DNA of 64,000 bases, from positions 1 through 64,000 of the forward strand of contig NZ_PCPA01000009.1 in the NCBI RefSeq assembly GCF_002979515.1, read 5' to 3'. Numbering within the stretch: the first letter of the stretch is position 1; every line of letters begins with the position of its first letter. Positions 8,063 through 16,576 of this stretch are shown one piece after another. Source of the DNA: Microbacterium sp. MYb54. GTDB lineage: Bacteria; Actinomycetota; Actinomycetes; Actinomycetales; Microbacteriaceae. The notes under the pieces are model-generated. The model saw nothing but the letters and a program-made list of their open reading frames with translations, searched no databases and was not told the DNA's origin. The position numbers and the translations under genes are program-made.

Positions 8063-8968
8063 ATGATCACGCTGCTCTCCGCACCGTCCAATCTCGGTCT
8101 CCGTCCGCCGGAGCCGGGCAGCGTGCCCGGTGCGGCGAAGGCTCCTGAGGCTCTGCGCGAGGCCGGCCTCTTCGCGCGGTTCGCCGAGCTCGGCGCCACC
8201 GACTCCGGCATCGTGCTCGCCGGGCGCTACGTCGACGACGACGCCACGCGACCTCCGGGGCGTGTGCGGAACGAGAGCGCGATGATCGACCACTCGCAGC
8301 GCCTCGCCACGCGCATCGGCGTGGCCATCGACCGCGGCGAGGCTCCCCTGGTGATCGGCGGCGACTGTGCGATCCTCCTCGGTGCCGGCTTCGCGACCGC
8401 ACGCCGCGGCGGTGTCGGCCTCGTGCACATCGACGGCCACACCGACTTCCGCCATCCCGGCAACAGCGACGAATGCGCGAGTGTGGCCGGAGAGGCCCTC
8501 GCCGGCGCGGTCGGGAAGCACTGGCCGGCGATCGCCGACATCGACGGGCTCGGCCCGTACTTCTCTGCCGAGCACACCGCACACATCGGCCACCGCTCCG
8601 ACGACGAGGAGCAAGAAGAAGTGCGTGGCATCTTGGGCAGGGTCACACCGGCGGCCGACGTCGTATCCCTCGGTGCAGCCAGAGTCGGCGCCGAGTCAGC
8701 TGCCGTGGCAGGGCCGGCCTACTGGCTGCAGGTCGATGTCGATGTGCTCGACCCCACGGTCATGCCTGCGGTCGACAGCCCCGATCCGGGCGGCATCAAC
8801 GCGGCTGAGCTCACCGCACTCCTGCGAGAGCTCGCGCCGCGCGCGGTCGGCGCGAGCGTCACGGTGTTCGACCCCGATCTCGATCCCGACGGACGCCATG
8901 CGCGTCTGCTGGTCGAGGTGCTGAGCGAAGGGCTCGGTGCGCTCGGCAGCCGCGCGCACCGGCCCTGA
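8063..8968 (+). CDS. Arginase/agmatinase-fold protein
   Basis: 301 residues. Family metal-ligand motifs are visible: GGDC (residues 99-102), HIDGHTD (D124, H126, D128) and QVDVDVLDP. The first ligand, normally His in GGDHS, is Cys102. A GGDC variant is, as I recall, common in one arginase-like subclade, so the protein may still bind two metals but with altered preference. The substrate (arginine, agmatine, guanidino acid or formimidoyl compound) cannot be assigned. GAGG precedes the ATG closely. Confidence 0.8.
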   Translation: MITLLSAPSNLGLRPPEPGSVPGAAKAPEALREAGLFARFAELGATDSGIVLAGRYVDDDATRPPGRVRNESAMIDHSQRLATRIGVAIDRGEAPLVIGGDCAILLGAGFATARRGGVGLVHIDGHTDFRHPGNSDECASVAGEALAGAVGKHWPAIADIDGLGPYFSAEHTAHIGHRSDDEEQEEVRGILGRVTPAADVVSLGAARVGAESAAVAGPAYWLQVDVDVLDPTVMPAVDSPDPGGINAAELTALLRELAPRAVGASVTVFDPDLDPDGRHARLLVEVLSEGLGALGSRAHRP

Positions 8969-9006
8969 CCGCTCAGCCGGGCCTCAGACTTCAGCCCCCG
9001 GCCTCC

Positions 9007-10290
9007 TCAGGCCCCTGGCTCCGCCACGACCGCGTCTGTGGTGACCCGCACGCGAGAGATCCGTCGACGGTCCAACTCCGCGACCTGGATCGTCGCACCA
9101 GGCACCTCGACCGTGTCGCCGACGACCGCGAGGCGCCCCAGCTGCTCGGTCACGAACCCGGCGATGGTGTCGGACGAACCGCGAGGCATCGCCAAGCCGG
9201 TCGCCTCCTCGAAGTCCTGCAGGTTGAGTCGCCCGTCGAGTCCCTCGTCGGATGAGATGAACACTTCGGCGTCGTACTCGTCGAAGATCTCGCCGACGAC
9301 TTCCTCCACGAGGTCTTCCAGGGTGACCAGTCCGTCGGTGCCGCCGTACTCATCGACGACCACCGCGATGTGATGCCCCTCCGCCCGCATCCGGGTCAGG
9401 GTCGGCAGCACCCGCGCGGTCGAGGGGATGTAGGGGATGTCGCGCATGAGCGCGCTCAGAGGGCGCGTCGGATCGTCGGATGCGGCCTCGAACAGATCGC
9501 GCACGTGCACGAAGCCGGTGATGTCGTCGATCGATGTGTCGGCCACGGGGTAGCGCGAGAACGGAAGGTCGCGCACCTGCGCCATCACCTCGCCTACGCT
9601 CGCGGCCTCGTCGAGTGCGACCACCTCGGGTCGCGGCCGCATGACCTCGCTGACCTGGCGCCCGCGGAGGGACAGCACATCGTCGAGGATGCGCCGTTCG
9701 TCATCGGGCAGCCCCTGATGGCTCGCCACGATGTCGCGCACCTCTTCGTCGGTCATCTCGTCGCTCGTCTTGTGCGGATCGCCGCCGAGCAGCCGGACGA
9801 GGGCGTTCGTCGAGACCGAGAGCAGCCAGATCACGGGGCGCATGACCGTGGCGAACCCGTTGAGGGCGGGCGCGATCGCGTAGGCGAACTGCGCGTTGCG
9901 CTGGATCGCCAGCCGCTTGGGCACGAGCTCGCCGAGCACCAGCGAGAGGTACGCGATGATGAGCGTCAGCACGAGCGTCGCGACCGTCAGTGCCAGAGCG
10001 GGGGCGAGGCCCCACGACTCGAGCACCGGTGCCAGCGAAGGCGCGATCGATGTCGCACCGTAGGCCGCCGAGGCGAACCCGGCGACGGTCACGCCGATCT
10101 GCACGGCCGAGAGGAAGGTGTTGGGGTTGCGGGCGAGGGCGGCGACCTTCGCGCCGCGCCGCCCGCGTTGACCGATCGCGTTGATCTGACTCTCACGCAG
10201 CGTGACCAGCGCCATCTCCGTGGCAGCGAAGACACCGCCGATCAGCACGAACGCGAAGACGAGAGCGATGTTCCAGAGCAGGTCGCCCAT
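9007..10290 (-). CDS. CNNM/HlyC-CorC-family membrane protein with CBS domains
   Basis: 427 residues. The N-terminal DUF21/CNNM transmembrane domain (about 1-190) has GVFAATEMALVTL and LGELVPKRLAI. Two CBS domains follow (VMRPRPEVVALDEAASVGEVM and the region around AVVVDEYGGTDGLVTLEDL), then a C-terminal CorC/HlyC domain. Relatives act in Mg2+/Co2+ transport or its regulation; the hemolysin name is historical. It lies 94 bp downstream of terC in the same direction, with a hairpin at 10319-10344 between them. Confidence 0.9.
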   Translation of the reverse strand: MGDLLWNIALVFAFVLIGGVFAATEMALVTLRESQINAIGQRGRRGAKVAALARNPNTFLSAVQIGVTVAGFASAAYGATSIAPSLAPVLESWGLAPALALTVATLVLTLIIAYLSLVLGELVPKRLAIQRNAQFAYAIAPALNGFATVMRPVIWLLSVSTNALVRLLGGDPHKTSDEMTDEEVRDIVASHQGLPDDERRILDDVLSLRGRQVSEVMRPRPEVVALDEAASVGEVMAQVRDLPFSRYPVADTSIDDITGFVHVRDLFEAASDDPTRPLSALMRDIPYIPSTARVLPTLTRMRAEGHHIAVVVDEYGGTDGLVTLEDLVEEVVGEIFDEYDAEVFISSDEGLDGRLNLQDFEEATGLAMPRGSSDTIAGFVTEQLGRLAVVGDTVEVPGATIQVAELDRRRISRVRVTTDAVVAEPGA

Positions 10291-10318
10291 CAGCGGGCCA
10301 CCTCGTCTGTGGTGGGGT

Positions 10319-10344
10319 GAGCGCCCGGGATGAACCGGGCGCTC
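10319..10344. terminator. Hairpin between terC and the CorC-type gene
   Basis: A perfect 10-bp stem (10319-10328 with 10335-10344) with a 6-nt loop, downstream of terC and just upstream of the CorC-type start. It may end or attenuate terC transcription. Confidence 0.5.
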
Positions 10345-10384
10345 GTACTGTCAGAGTCCGAAGAGTCAGAACAGCGCTGCGCGC

Positions 10385-11401
10385 TCAAGAGTGCTCCTTG
10401 TGTGTCGGGGTGGTGTCGGTGGAAGAAGTGACGGCTGCCGGTGTGCGGCGGGTCTTGATGAGGCTCGCCACCGTGGCCACCGCGATGGTGAGGCCGATGA
10501 ACAGCAGTGAGAACCAGATCGGGATCTCGGGGGCCCATTCGACGCCCTGGCCGCCGTTGATGAACGGCACCTCGTTCACATGCAGCGCGTGCAGGACGAG
10601 CTTGACGCCGATGAAGGCGAGGATGACCGCGAGTCCCTGCGCGAGGTAGACGAGGCGCTCGAGCAGGCCGCCGATGAGGAAGTACAGCTGGCGCAGACCC
10701 ATCAGCGCGAAGGCGTTCGCCGTGAAGACGATGTAGGCCTGGTCGGTCAGGCCGTAGATCGCCGGGATCGAGTCGACGGCGAAGACGAGGTCGATGAACC
10801 CGATCGCGATGATCGTGAGGAGCATCGGGGTGACGAAGCGTTTGCCGTTCTTGACGACCGTCAGGCGGTCGCCGTTGTACTCGTCGCTGACGGGCAGGTG
10901 CCGACGCACGAACGTCATGAACCGCCCGTTCGCGGGGTTGCTCTCGTGGTTGCTGAACGCCTGACGGTAGGCGAGCACGAGGAGCAGCGCGCCGAACACG
11001 TAGAAGATCGCCGAGAAGTTCTCGATGAGCGTCGCGCCGACGGCGATGAAGATTCCTCGCAGGATCAGCGCGATCACGATGCCGATCATCAGCACCTTCT
11101 GCTGATAGATCTTCGGCACCGCGAAGCCCGTCATCACGATGAGGAAGACGAAGAGGTTGTCGATAGACAGGGCCTTCTCGGTGAGATACCCGGCGAAGTA
11201 CTCTCCGCCGAAGGTCCACCCGGAGAAGACGCCGATGCCGACGCCGAACAGCAGCGCGAGGCTGATGTAGAAGATCGACCACCGTGCCGATTCTGCGATC
11301 GTCGGCTCGTGCGGCGTGCGCACGTGCGCGAAGAACTCGTAGACGAAGAAGGCGATCGTGATCGCGATCGTGATGATCCAGATCAGCGGGGTGATATCCA
11401 A
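10385..11401 (-). CDS. TerC-family integral membrane metal exporter
   Basis: 338 residues starting at TTG 11401 (LDITPLIWIITIAIT). Support for TTG: GGAG lies seven bases upstream, TerC proteins usually begin at this point, and everything upstream is riboswitch rather than protein. About eight to nine membrane helices carry the acidic motifs SLSIDNLFVF-like (ALSIDNLFVFLIVMTG) and FAVDSIPAIYG, which place Asp residues in the membrane. Riboswitch-linked TerC/Alx members export Mn2+ or load it into secreted proteins. The riboswitch here points to manganese-induced expression. Confidence 0.9.
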   Translation of the reverse strand: MDITPLIWIITIAITIAFFVYEFFAHVRTPHEPTIAESARWSIFYISLALLFGVGIGVFSGWTFGGEYFAGYLTEKALSIDNLFVFLIVMTGFAVPKIYQQKVLMIGIVIALILRGIFIAVGATLIENFSAIFYVFGALLLVLAYRQAFSNHESNPANGRFMTFVRRHLPVSDEYNGDRLTVVKNGKRFVTPMLLTIIAIGFIDLVFAVDSIPAIYGLTDQAYIVFTANAFALMGLRQLYFLIGGLLERLVYLAQGLAVILAFIGVKLVLHALHVNEVPFINGGQGVEWAPEIPIWFSLLFIGLTIAVATVASLIKTRRTPAAVTSSTDTTPTHKEHS

Positions 11402-11420
11402 ATGAGGACTCCAGACTCGG

Positions 11421-11434
11421 GGTACGACCGTACC
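11421..11434 (-). promoter_or_regulatory. Hairpin between riboswitch and terC ribosome-binding site
   Basis: GGTAC-GGTC-GTACC forms a 5-bp stem directly after the aptamer and shortly before the GGAG of terC. It is a plausible part of the expression platform. Confidence 0.45.
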
Positions 11435-11435
11435 G

Positions 11436-11533
11436 CCAAAGTCTTCTCCATTCCATTGACCATGGAACCGGTGGCCCGGGATGCGACGTGCATCCGTAAT
11501 GACGACCCCACCGTGTCGGAGTACTCCCCTTGG
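11436..11533 (-). promoter_or_regulatory. yybP-ykoY manganese riboswitch upstream of terC
   Basis: Read on the minus strand the leader shows the two signature segments of this class: AAGGGGAGTAC (11521-11531) and GGTCGTCATTACGG (just downstream, 11482-11495). The closing helix P1 is CCAAGG (11528-11533) with CTTTGG (11436-11441), with one G-U pair. Family knowledge: the AGU and UCA-type loops of this RNA bind Mn2+ and turn on exporters, often TerC, YoaB or YebN. Position, orientation and downstream gene all agree. Confidence 0.87.
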
Positions 11534-11610
11534 TTTCTCCAGATTAGGAGACGACCCTTTGCGGTTCCTGTGGATCTGCCGTAAGCGCACCGTCGCTGAA
11601 AGGCGACAGG

Positions 11611-11649
11611 CCTCCGCGGGTGCGTCGGACGGCAGCGCACCCGCGGAGG
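11611..11649. terminator. Terminator of the secreted phosphatase gene
   Basis: A perfect 14-bp inverted repeat (11611-11624 with 11636-11649) with an 11-nt loop, six bases after the stop of the minus-strand gene. It separates that gene from the terC riboswitch. Confidence 0.65.
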
Positions 11650-11655
11650 TCGCGG

Positions 11656-13701
11656 TCAGTTGAGGGTGAAGGAGACTGTCGTGGTGTTTCCCGCCACGTC
11701 CTGGACGACCATCGTGTTCTGTCCGCTCACGGCACCGAACGTGCCGGGCTTCAAGAAGTTCACGTCGGACCAGGTGTTGTCCGTGAGGTCCTTCGTGATG
11801 CCGTTGATCGTGACGAGTGAGACCTTGCCGGCGTCGAACAGCTTGTAGCTCACGAGGTCGTGGGTGCCACCGGAGCCCACCGTGAACGATGCCCCGTCCT
11901 TGATCGTCGCGGTCGGCGGTGTCGTGTCGATGGCGAAGGCGAACGCGCCGGTCTGCGCGATGTTCCCGGCGAGGTCCTCGGCGTTGTACTTCACGGTGTA
12001 CGAGCCGTCGGCGAGCGCGAGTGTCGCCTGATGGATGCCGCTGGTCGCGCCGTTCATCGCCGACTGCGTGCTCTTGACGAGCTTGCCGTCCTTGTAGACG
12101 TTGGCGACGATGCGCTTCAGCCCGACGTCATCGGTGGCGTTCACCTGCAACTGCACCTGCGGTGTCGGTCCTGCCGTGGTCGGAGCGACGAGGGTCGCGA
12201 CCGGCTTCTGCGTGTCGACCGGCGCCGGCGCCTGGCCGAGGGCGACGCGGTCGACCACCCAGAAAGCGCTGTTGGTGCCGGTGTAGTGGAAGCGGAACTG
12301 CGCTGTGCGCGCCCCGGCCGGCACGTCGAAGGAGAGAGCCTCGTTCGTGTTGGTGTTGGCCGAGTAGGCCTTCAGCGACCGCGGTTCGCCGCCGTCGAAG
12401 CTGACGAGCACCTCGGCCGACTGCGGGCCGTCGATGAAGTAGTTGGTCGCATAGGACAGCATCGCCGTGCTCGCCCCTGTGAGCGGATAGGCAGGGCTGA
12501 CCAGCGTCGAGTCGAACGCGCCGGCCGAATGCGACTTGTCGTCCCACTCGTCCGAGTCCGCCACGGCGAAGACGTCACGTGCTCGAACCGACGTCTCCCG
12601 ACGCTGCCCGAGCTCGACGTTGGTCCAGAACTCGTCGGTGGCGAACGACCAGCCGGACCACTCCTTCACACCCCCGGAGGGCATGCGGGAGTTGTCGATC
12701 GACCAGCCTTCGGGGGCAGATCGCGTCCACCCCAGCACATCGGCGCCAGGACGGGTCTCGTCCGCACGGGTCTGCAGCACCGGGCGCAGCGAGTCGAAGG
12801 CATCCGGAGCAAGAGCGGACAGCGCCGTGCCATCGAGGTTCCACGCGGGGTCGGCCGCGATACCCACGGCCGAGAGCACGGTCGGGGCGACGTCGGAGAT
12901 CTTCACGTCGTTGCGCACGCCGGGTTCGATGCCCGGGCCCGCCGCGACGACGAACACCTTCCGCTCTGCGGGGCTGCTGCCGCCGTGTCCGCCGGTCGGG
13001 GTGTGCCCGTGATCGGCGGTCACGACGATCAGCCACTCCTCGTCATCCGGGCGGGCATCGACAGCTGCGAGGATCTGGCCGATCTCGCCGTCCGCCTTGG
13101 CCAGCGCGCGAGCGTAGGCGGCGCCGTTCGTTCCGGTGCTGTGACCGGCGCCGTCGACCTCGTCGAGGTGCACGAACACATCATCGGCTCCGCCGGCGAT
13201 GGTCTCGACCGCCTTCGCCGTCGTGCCCGCGTCGTTGCCGCCCTGCACACGGGAGTCCACGGTCGAGCCGAAGATCGTCGTCGCGATCGGTGCCCACGTC
13301 GCCACCACGGCGGTGGAACGTGCCGGCTGCGCCGCCTCGATGCGCGACAGGTAGTCCGGGTACAGGTCGTATCGCGGCGAGGTGAAGTTGTTGTCGACCA
13401 CGTTGTGCTTGTCAGGCCAGACGCCGGTCGCGATGGTCGACCATCCCGGCCCGGAGATGGTGCCGGCGAGCGGCGTGCCGTACAGGTTGCTCGAGGAGAC
13501 CATGCCGCGCGCCATCAGGGCGTCGAGGTTGGGCATGTCGGCGTCGTCGAGGAAGTCGAACGAGGCACCGTCGATGCCGACGACGAGCGTCTTGACGGGC
13601 TTCGCGTCGCCGACGGCCGCTGCCGGTATGACAGAGAGGGTGGACACGAGGCACGCAGCCGCTGTGGCCACGACTACTGCTCGCTTGCGGAACGAGGACA
13701 T
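11656..13701 (-). CDS. Secreted alkaline-phosphatase-superfamily protein (type I phosphodiesterase/pyrophosphatase-like) with beta-sandwich domains
   Basis: 681 residues from ATG 13701, which follows GGAG by five bases and begins a signal peptide (SSFRKRAVVV, hydrophobic core, then AAA). The catalytic domain spans about 35-330: metal Asp in VVGIDGASFDFLDD, nucleophile region SGPGWSTIATGVWPDKHN, HLDEVDGAGHS and VTADHGHTPTGGHGG. A jelly-roll-like segment (350-500) and Ig-like bacterial repeats (from PVATLVAPTTAGPTPQ) follow and could hold the enzyme at the cell surface. It should cleave phosphodiesters or pyrophosphates outside the cell. It stands alone with its own terminator. Confidence 0.85.
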   Translation of the reverse strand: MSSFRKRAVVVATAAACLVSTLSVIPAAAVGDAKPVKTLVVGIDGASFDFLDDADMPNLDALMARGMVSSSNLYGTPLAGTISGPGWSTIATGVWPDKHNVVDNNFTSPRYDLYPDYLSRIEAAQPARSTAVVATWAPIATTIFGSTVDSRVQGGNDAGTTAKAVETIAGGADDVFVHLDEVDGAGHSTGTNGAAYARALAKADGEIGQILAAVDARPDDEEWLIVVTADHGHTPTGGHGGSSPAERKVFVVAAGPGIEPGVRNDVKISDVAPTVLSAVGIAADPAWNLDGTALSALAPDAFDSLRPVLQTRADETRPGADVLGWTRSAPEGWSIDNSRMPSGGVKEWSGWSFATDEFWTNVELGQRRETSVRARDVFAVADSDEWDDKSHSAGAFDSTLVSPAYPLTGASTAMLSYATNYFIDGPQSAEVLVSFDGGEPRSLKAYSANTNTNEALSFDVPAGARTAQFRFHYTGTNSAFWVVDRVALGQAPAPVDTQKPVATLVAPTTAGPTPQVQLQVNATDDVGLKRIVANVYKDGKLVKSTQSAMNGATSGIHQATLALADGSYTVKYNAEDLAGNIAQTGAFAFAIDTTPPTATIKDGASFTVGSGGTHDLVSYKLFDAGKVSLVTINGITKDLTDNTWSDVNFLKPGTFGAVSGQNTMVVQDVAGNTTTVSFTLN

Positions 13702-13906
13702 TTCATCTCCGATGACTGTGGGGGGGGGTCGCGAGCATGGTGATGTCCATGCCCGGAGCCCAGTCTCGAACCCGCGCCCGCCTCTTCGACCGTTCCGCGC
13801 GAAGGTGTCAATACAAGTTGGCTCGGCGTTCACTCGATGGCGTCGATTTAGGTATCCACCTTCGTGAACGACCGACGCTGCAGACCGCGGAACGCGATGC
13901 GCCCTG

Positions 13907-14596
13907 CTAGTCCTGGAAGTCGGACCGGGTGAGCTCCTGCTCTTCTGCCCGGTCGATGATGGCCGGAAGCACCTCGTCGAAGAACTGCACGAGGACGGCG
14001 CGGGTCTTCACGGCGTCGCGCTCGAGCATCGCGTCGCGCAGTGAGACGACGAACGCGCCGACGACATCCCAGTCGAACGCATCTCTGGAGTGCTGGCTGA
14101 ACCGACGGATCTGCGGCCCGAGGCGCTCGATGATCACCGCTCGCGAGGCATTGCCCTCGATGCGCGCGAACCCGGTGGCGGTCGCGCGCAACGCGATGCC
14201 GAAGGCCGCGACGTCACGCGACTTGACCGAAGAGGCCATCTCGTCGGCGAGCTCGGTGAGATAGGCGATGTCGTCGTCCTGGATCAGGGGCATGACGTGG
14301 CGCACGGAGCCGATCCAGATGTCTCCGAACAGGTCGACCGCGTTGCGGACCTGATCGAGGTCGATCGGCGCGACCCTGGTGTAACGGTTGCGCTGCATCT
14401 CGACGAGACCGTGGTCGGCCAGGCGGTCGAGGGCATGACGGATCGGCGTCTTCGACGTCCCGAGACGTTCGGCGAGCTCGTAATCGCGCAGCCGCTCGCC
14501 CGGACGCAGCTCACCGCTGATGATCGCGTCCTGCAACCGGTTGTACGCCTCGTCGCTCATCGATCTGCGCTCGAGGGGTCCGCCTGAGAGTGCCAC
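13907..14596 (-). CDS. GntR-family regulator, FadR/FCD type
   Basis: 229 residues if started at GTG 14596, chosen because GGAGG (14602-14606) lies five bases before it; an upstream in-frame GTG at 14608 overlaps that site. The winged helix (MSDEAYNRLQDAIISGELRP to HALDRLADHGLVEM) is followed by an all-helical FCD effector domain. Members often sense organic acids. It is divergent from the ACR3/SBF-type transporter gene at 14696 (99 bp apart), its most likely target. Confidence 0.85.
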   Translation of the reverse strand: MALSGGPLERRSMSDEAYNRLQDAIISGELRPGERLRDYELAERLGTSKTPIRHALDRLADHGLVEMQRNRYTRVAPIDLDQVRNAVDLFGDIWIGSVRHVMPLIQDDDIAYLTELADEMASSVKSRDVAAFGIALRATATGFARIEGNASRAVIIERLGPQIRRFSQHSRDAFDWDVVGAFVVSLRDAMLERDAVKTRAVLVQFFDEVLPAIIDRAEEQELTRSDFQD

Positions 14597-14695
14597 ATTG
14601 TCCTCCACTCGAGCACGAAAGCGAAGTAGAGCCTGAAGTTCTACCTACACTGCAATGTATCGCATTCGGCGTAACGGTCGGGAGGATCCGGAGTC

Positions 14696-15676
14696 GTGGA
14701 AGTGGCTGTGCGTACGTTCGCGGCGTGGTGGGAGCGGCATCAGGTGATCCTCTACCTGTCGTCGATCCTCGTCGCCGTCGTCGTCGGGATGCTGCTGCCT
14801 TCGGTAGGACAGCCGCTGGAGTCGGCGATCAACCCTCTCCTCGGTACCCTGCTGTTCGCGACGTTCCTCGGCGTGCCTTTCACCGCCATCGGGCAGGCGT
14901 TCACGGACTGGCGCTTCCTCGTCACAGTGCTCGTGCTCAACTTCGTCGTGGTTCCGGCAGTGGTGTTCGGCCTGAGCCGGGTGGTCGCCGCCGATCAGGC
15001 GATCCTCTTGGGTGTGCTGCTCGTGCTGCTCACTCCCTGCGTCGACTATGTGATCGTCTTCACTGGCCTGGCCGGTGGCGACCGCTCCCGGCTTCTCGCC
15101 GCCACCCCGCTGCTCATGCTGCTGCAGATACTCCTGCTCCCCCTCTTCCTCACCGCGATCGTCGGCACCGAGGCGACGAGCACATTCGACCCGCGCCCGT
15201 TCCTCGAAGCGTTCCTGCTGCTGATCCTGCTGCCGCTCGGGCTCGCCGCGCTGACGCAGCTGCTCGCGAAGAGGTTCGCCGTCGCGCGCGCGATCGAGCG
15301 CCTGGCGGCGACGGCGATGGTGCCGCTGATGATGCTCACTCTCGCGACGGTCGTCGCCTCTCAGGTGTTCGGCGTCAGCGACGTGCTGGGCCAGCTGCTG
15401 ATCACGGTGCCACTCTTCCTCGCCTTCGCCGTGATCATCGCCCCTCTCGGTGCGCTCCTCGCGCGAGCGACAGGCTTGGATGTGCCCGGACGCCGCGCTG
15501 CCGTCTTCAGCGGCGTCACCCGGAACTCGCTCGTGGTGCTTCCGCTGGCACTCGCTCTGCCCGAGGCGTTCGCCCTCACCCCGCTCGTGGTCGTCACCCA
15601 GACGATGGTGGAGCTGCTCGTGATGGTGGTTTCGGTCTCGGTGGTACCGCGCCTGATCAGGACGCGCGCCAGCTGA
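14696..15676 (+). CDS. Bile acid:sodium symporter/ACR3 arsenite-exporter superfamily protein
   Basis: 326 residues, about ten membrane helices. LLVLLTPCVDYVIVFTGLAG resembles the Cys-containing helix of Acr3-type arsenite exporters (Pro-Cys in the fourth helix), and the second half is SBF-like. Start GTG 14696 has GGAGG at 14681-14685; GTG codons 3 and 5 are alternatives. No arsR or arsC lies beside it, and the neighbouring GntR regulator argues for an organic anion, so arsenic export is not certain. Confidence 0.75.
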   Translation: MEVAVRTFAAWWERHQVILYLSSILVAVVVGMLLPSVGQPLESAINPLLGTLLFATFLGVPFTAIGQAFTDWRFLVTVLVLNFVVVPAVVFGLSRVVAADQAILLGVLLVLLTPCVDYVIVFTGLAGGDRSRLLAATPLLMLLQILLLPLFLTAIVGTEATSTFDPRPFLEAFLLLILLPLGLAALTQLLAKRFAVARAIERLAATAMVPLMMLTLATVVASQVFGVSDVLGQLLITVPLFLAFAVIIAPLGALLARATGLDVPGRRAAVFSGVTRNSLVVLPLALALPEAFALTPLVVVTQTMVELLVMVVSVSVVPRLIRTRAS

Positions 15677-15701
15677 TCCGGACCGCGCCTTCGCCGTCCG
15701 T

Positions 15702-16367
15702 TCACCCTGCCGGCCGAAGTGCGGTTGTCGCAGACCGGACGCGCGCCCACCACGGGCTTCGTCGACGAGGGCTGTCGAAGTCGATCCCGGTCAGCTCCGC
15801 ATCCAGGTCAGCGGCCGTACGGAACCGGTGGGTGCGGATGCCTCGCTCACGCGCCGCTTCCAGGTTCTCCACCCGATCGTCGATGAAGAGGGTGTCTTCG
15901 GGTGCGGCCTCGGCGAGCGCCAGGGCGGTGTCGAAGATCTCGGCATCCGGCTTGGCCAAGCGCAGTTCGGCACTGAACACCATCAGCGAGAAGAGCTCGC
16001 GTAGGACGGCTGCGTGCCGGATCTCGGCTGCGAGATCGCTCGGCGCGTTCGACAGCAGCGTCAGCTGAGCACCACGACTATGCGCGGCACGCAGAGCCGC
16101 GATCGTCGCGAAGTTCAGGTGGGTCCAGCTCTCGATGTCGAGTCTTCGAAGGGTCAGCAGCTCTTCGCCGCGGATCCGGCGCCCCACGACGTCTTCCCAG
16201 TAGTCCGCGGCGGGGAGACCGCGGTCGTAGGGTTCGCGTGACGCCCAGTACCGGGCCCGGAATGTCGTCGTCGGGATCCCGACCACCGCAGCCATTCCCT
16301 GGATCGCGGCAGTGGGCTGCGGCTCGCTGATCACCTCGCCGAAGTCCACGAGCAGATGCTTCGTCAT
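15702..16367 (-). CDS. HAD-superfamily hydrolase
   Basis: 221 residues. Motif I is LLVDFGEVI (Asp nucleophile, but Gly instead of the usual second Asp), motif II TLLSNAPSD, motif III Lys in RLAKPDAEIF and motif IV TLFIDDRVENLEAA. Cap helices lie between motifs I and II. The family removes phosphate from small metabolites; the second Asp is often missing in DFGGV-type members, which still bind Mg2+. AAGGAG precedes the ATG. Convergent with the transporter gene, 25 bp apart. Confidence 0.85.
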   Translation of the reverse strand: MTKHLLVDFGEVISEPQPTAAIQGMAAVVGIPTTTFRARYWASREPYDRGLPAADYWEDVVGRRIRGEELLTLRRLDIESWTHLNFATIAALRAAHSRGAQLTLLSNAPSDLAAEIRHAAVLRELFSLMVFSAELRLAKPDAEIFDTALALAEAAPEDTLFIDDRVENLEAARERGIRTHRFRTAADLDAELTGIDFDSPRRRSPWWARVRSATTALRPAG

Positions 16368-16545
16368 GATGTCTCCTTGGTCGGATCGCTAGAACGCACA
16401 GGCTACATGATCAAACAGACATCTGAATGTTCGCTTTGCATTCGCACTCATTGCCGCGAATTTGCAGGCTGCACGCGAAGCTACAGTCGGCCATCCGGTG
16501 AGAGCGAGCGCCGGACATGGCAAAATCGATCAATCCACGTTCCGA

Positions 16546-16576
16546 ATGAAACACACTTCATGTATGTTTGAAACAT
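16546..16576 (+). promoter_or_regulatory. Promoter/operator of the DeoR-family gene
   Basis: Two palindromes lie in an A/T-rich patch: ATGAA-N6-TTCAT (16546-16561) and ATGTTT-G-AAACAT (16564-16576), the latter reaching the start codon. TATGTT (16563-16568) is six bases before ATG 16575, so the mRNA is probably leaderless and the palindromes could serve autorepression. Confidence 0.5.

Noticed and set aside
11402..11590. N-terminal extension of TerC
   Set aside because: The extra 63 codons coincide with the riboswitch aptamer and have no hydrophobic or conserved character.
11860..13743. Long plus-strand open frame opposite the secreted phosphatase
   Set aside because: Arg/Gly/Val-rich without motifs; the minus frame has a signal peptide and catalytic residues.
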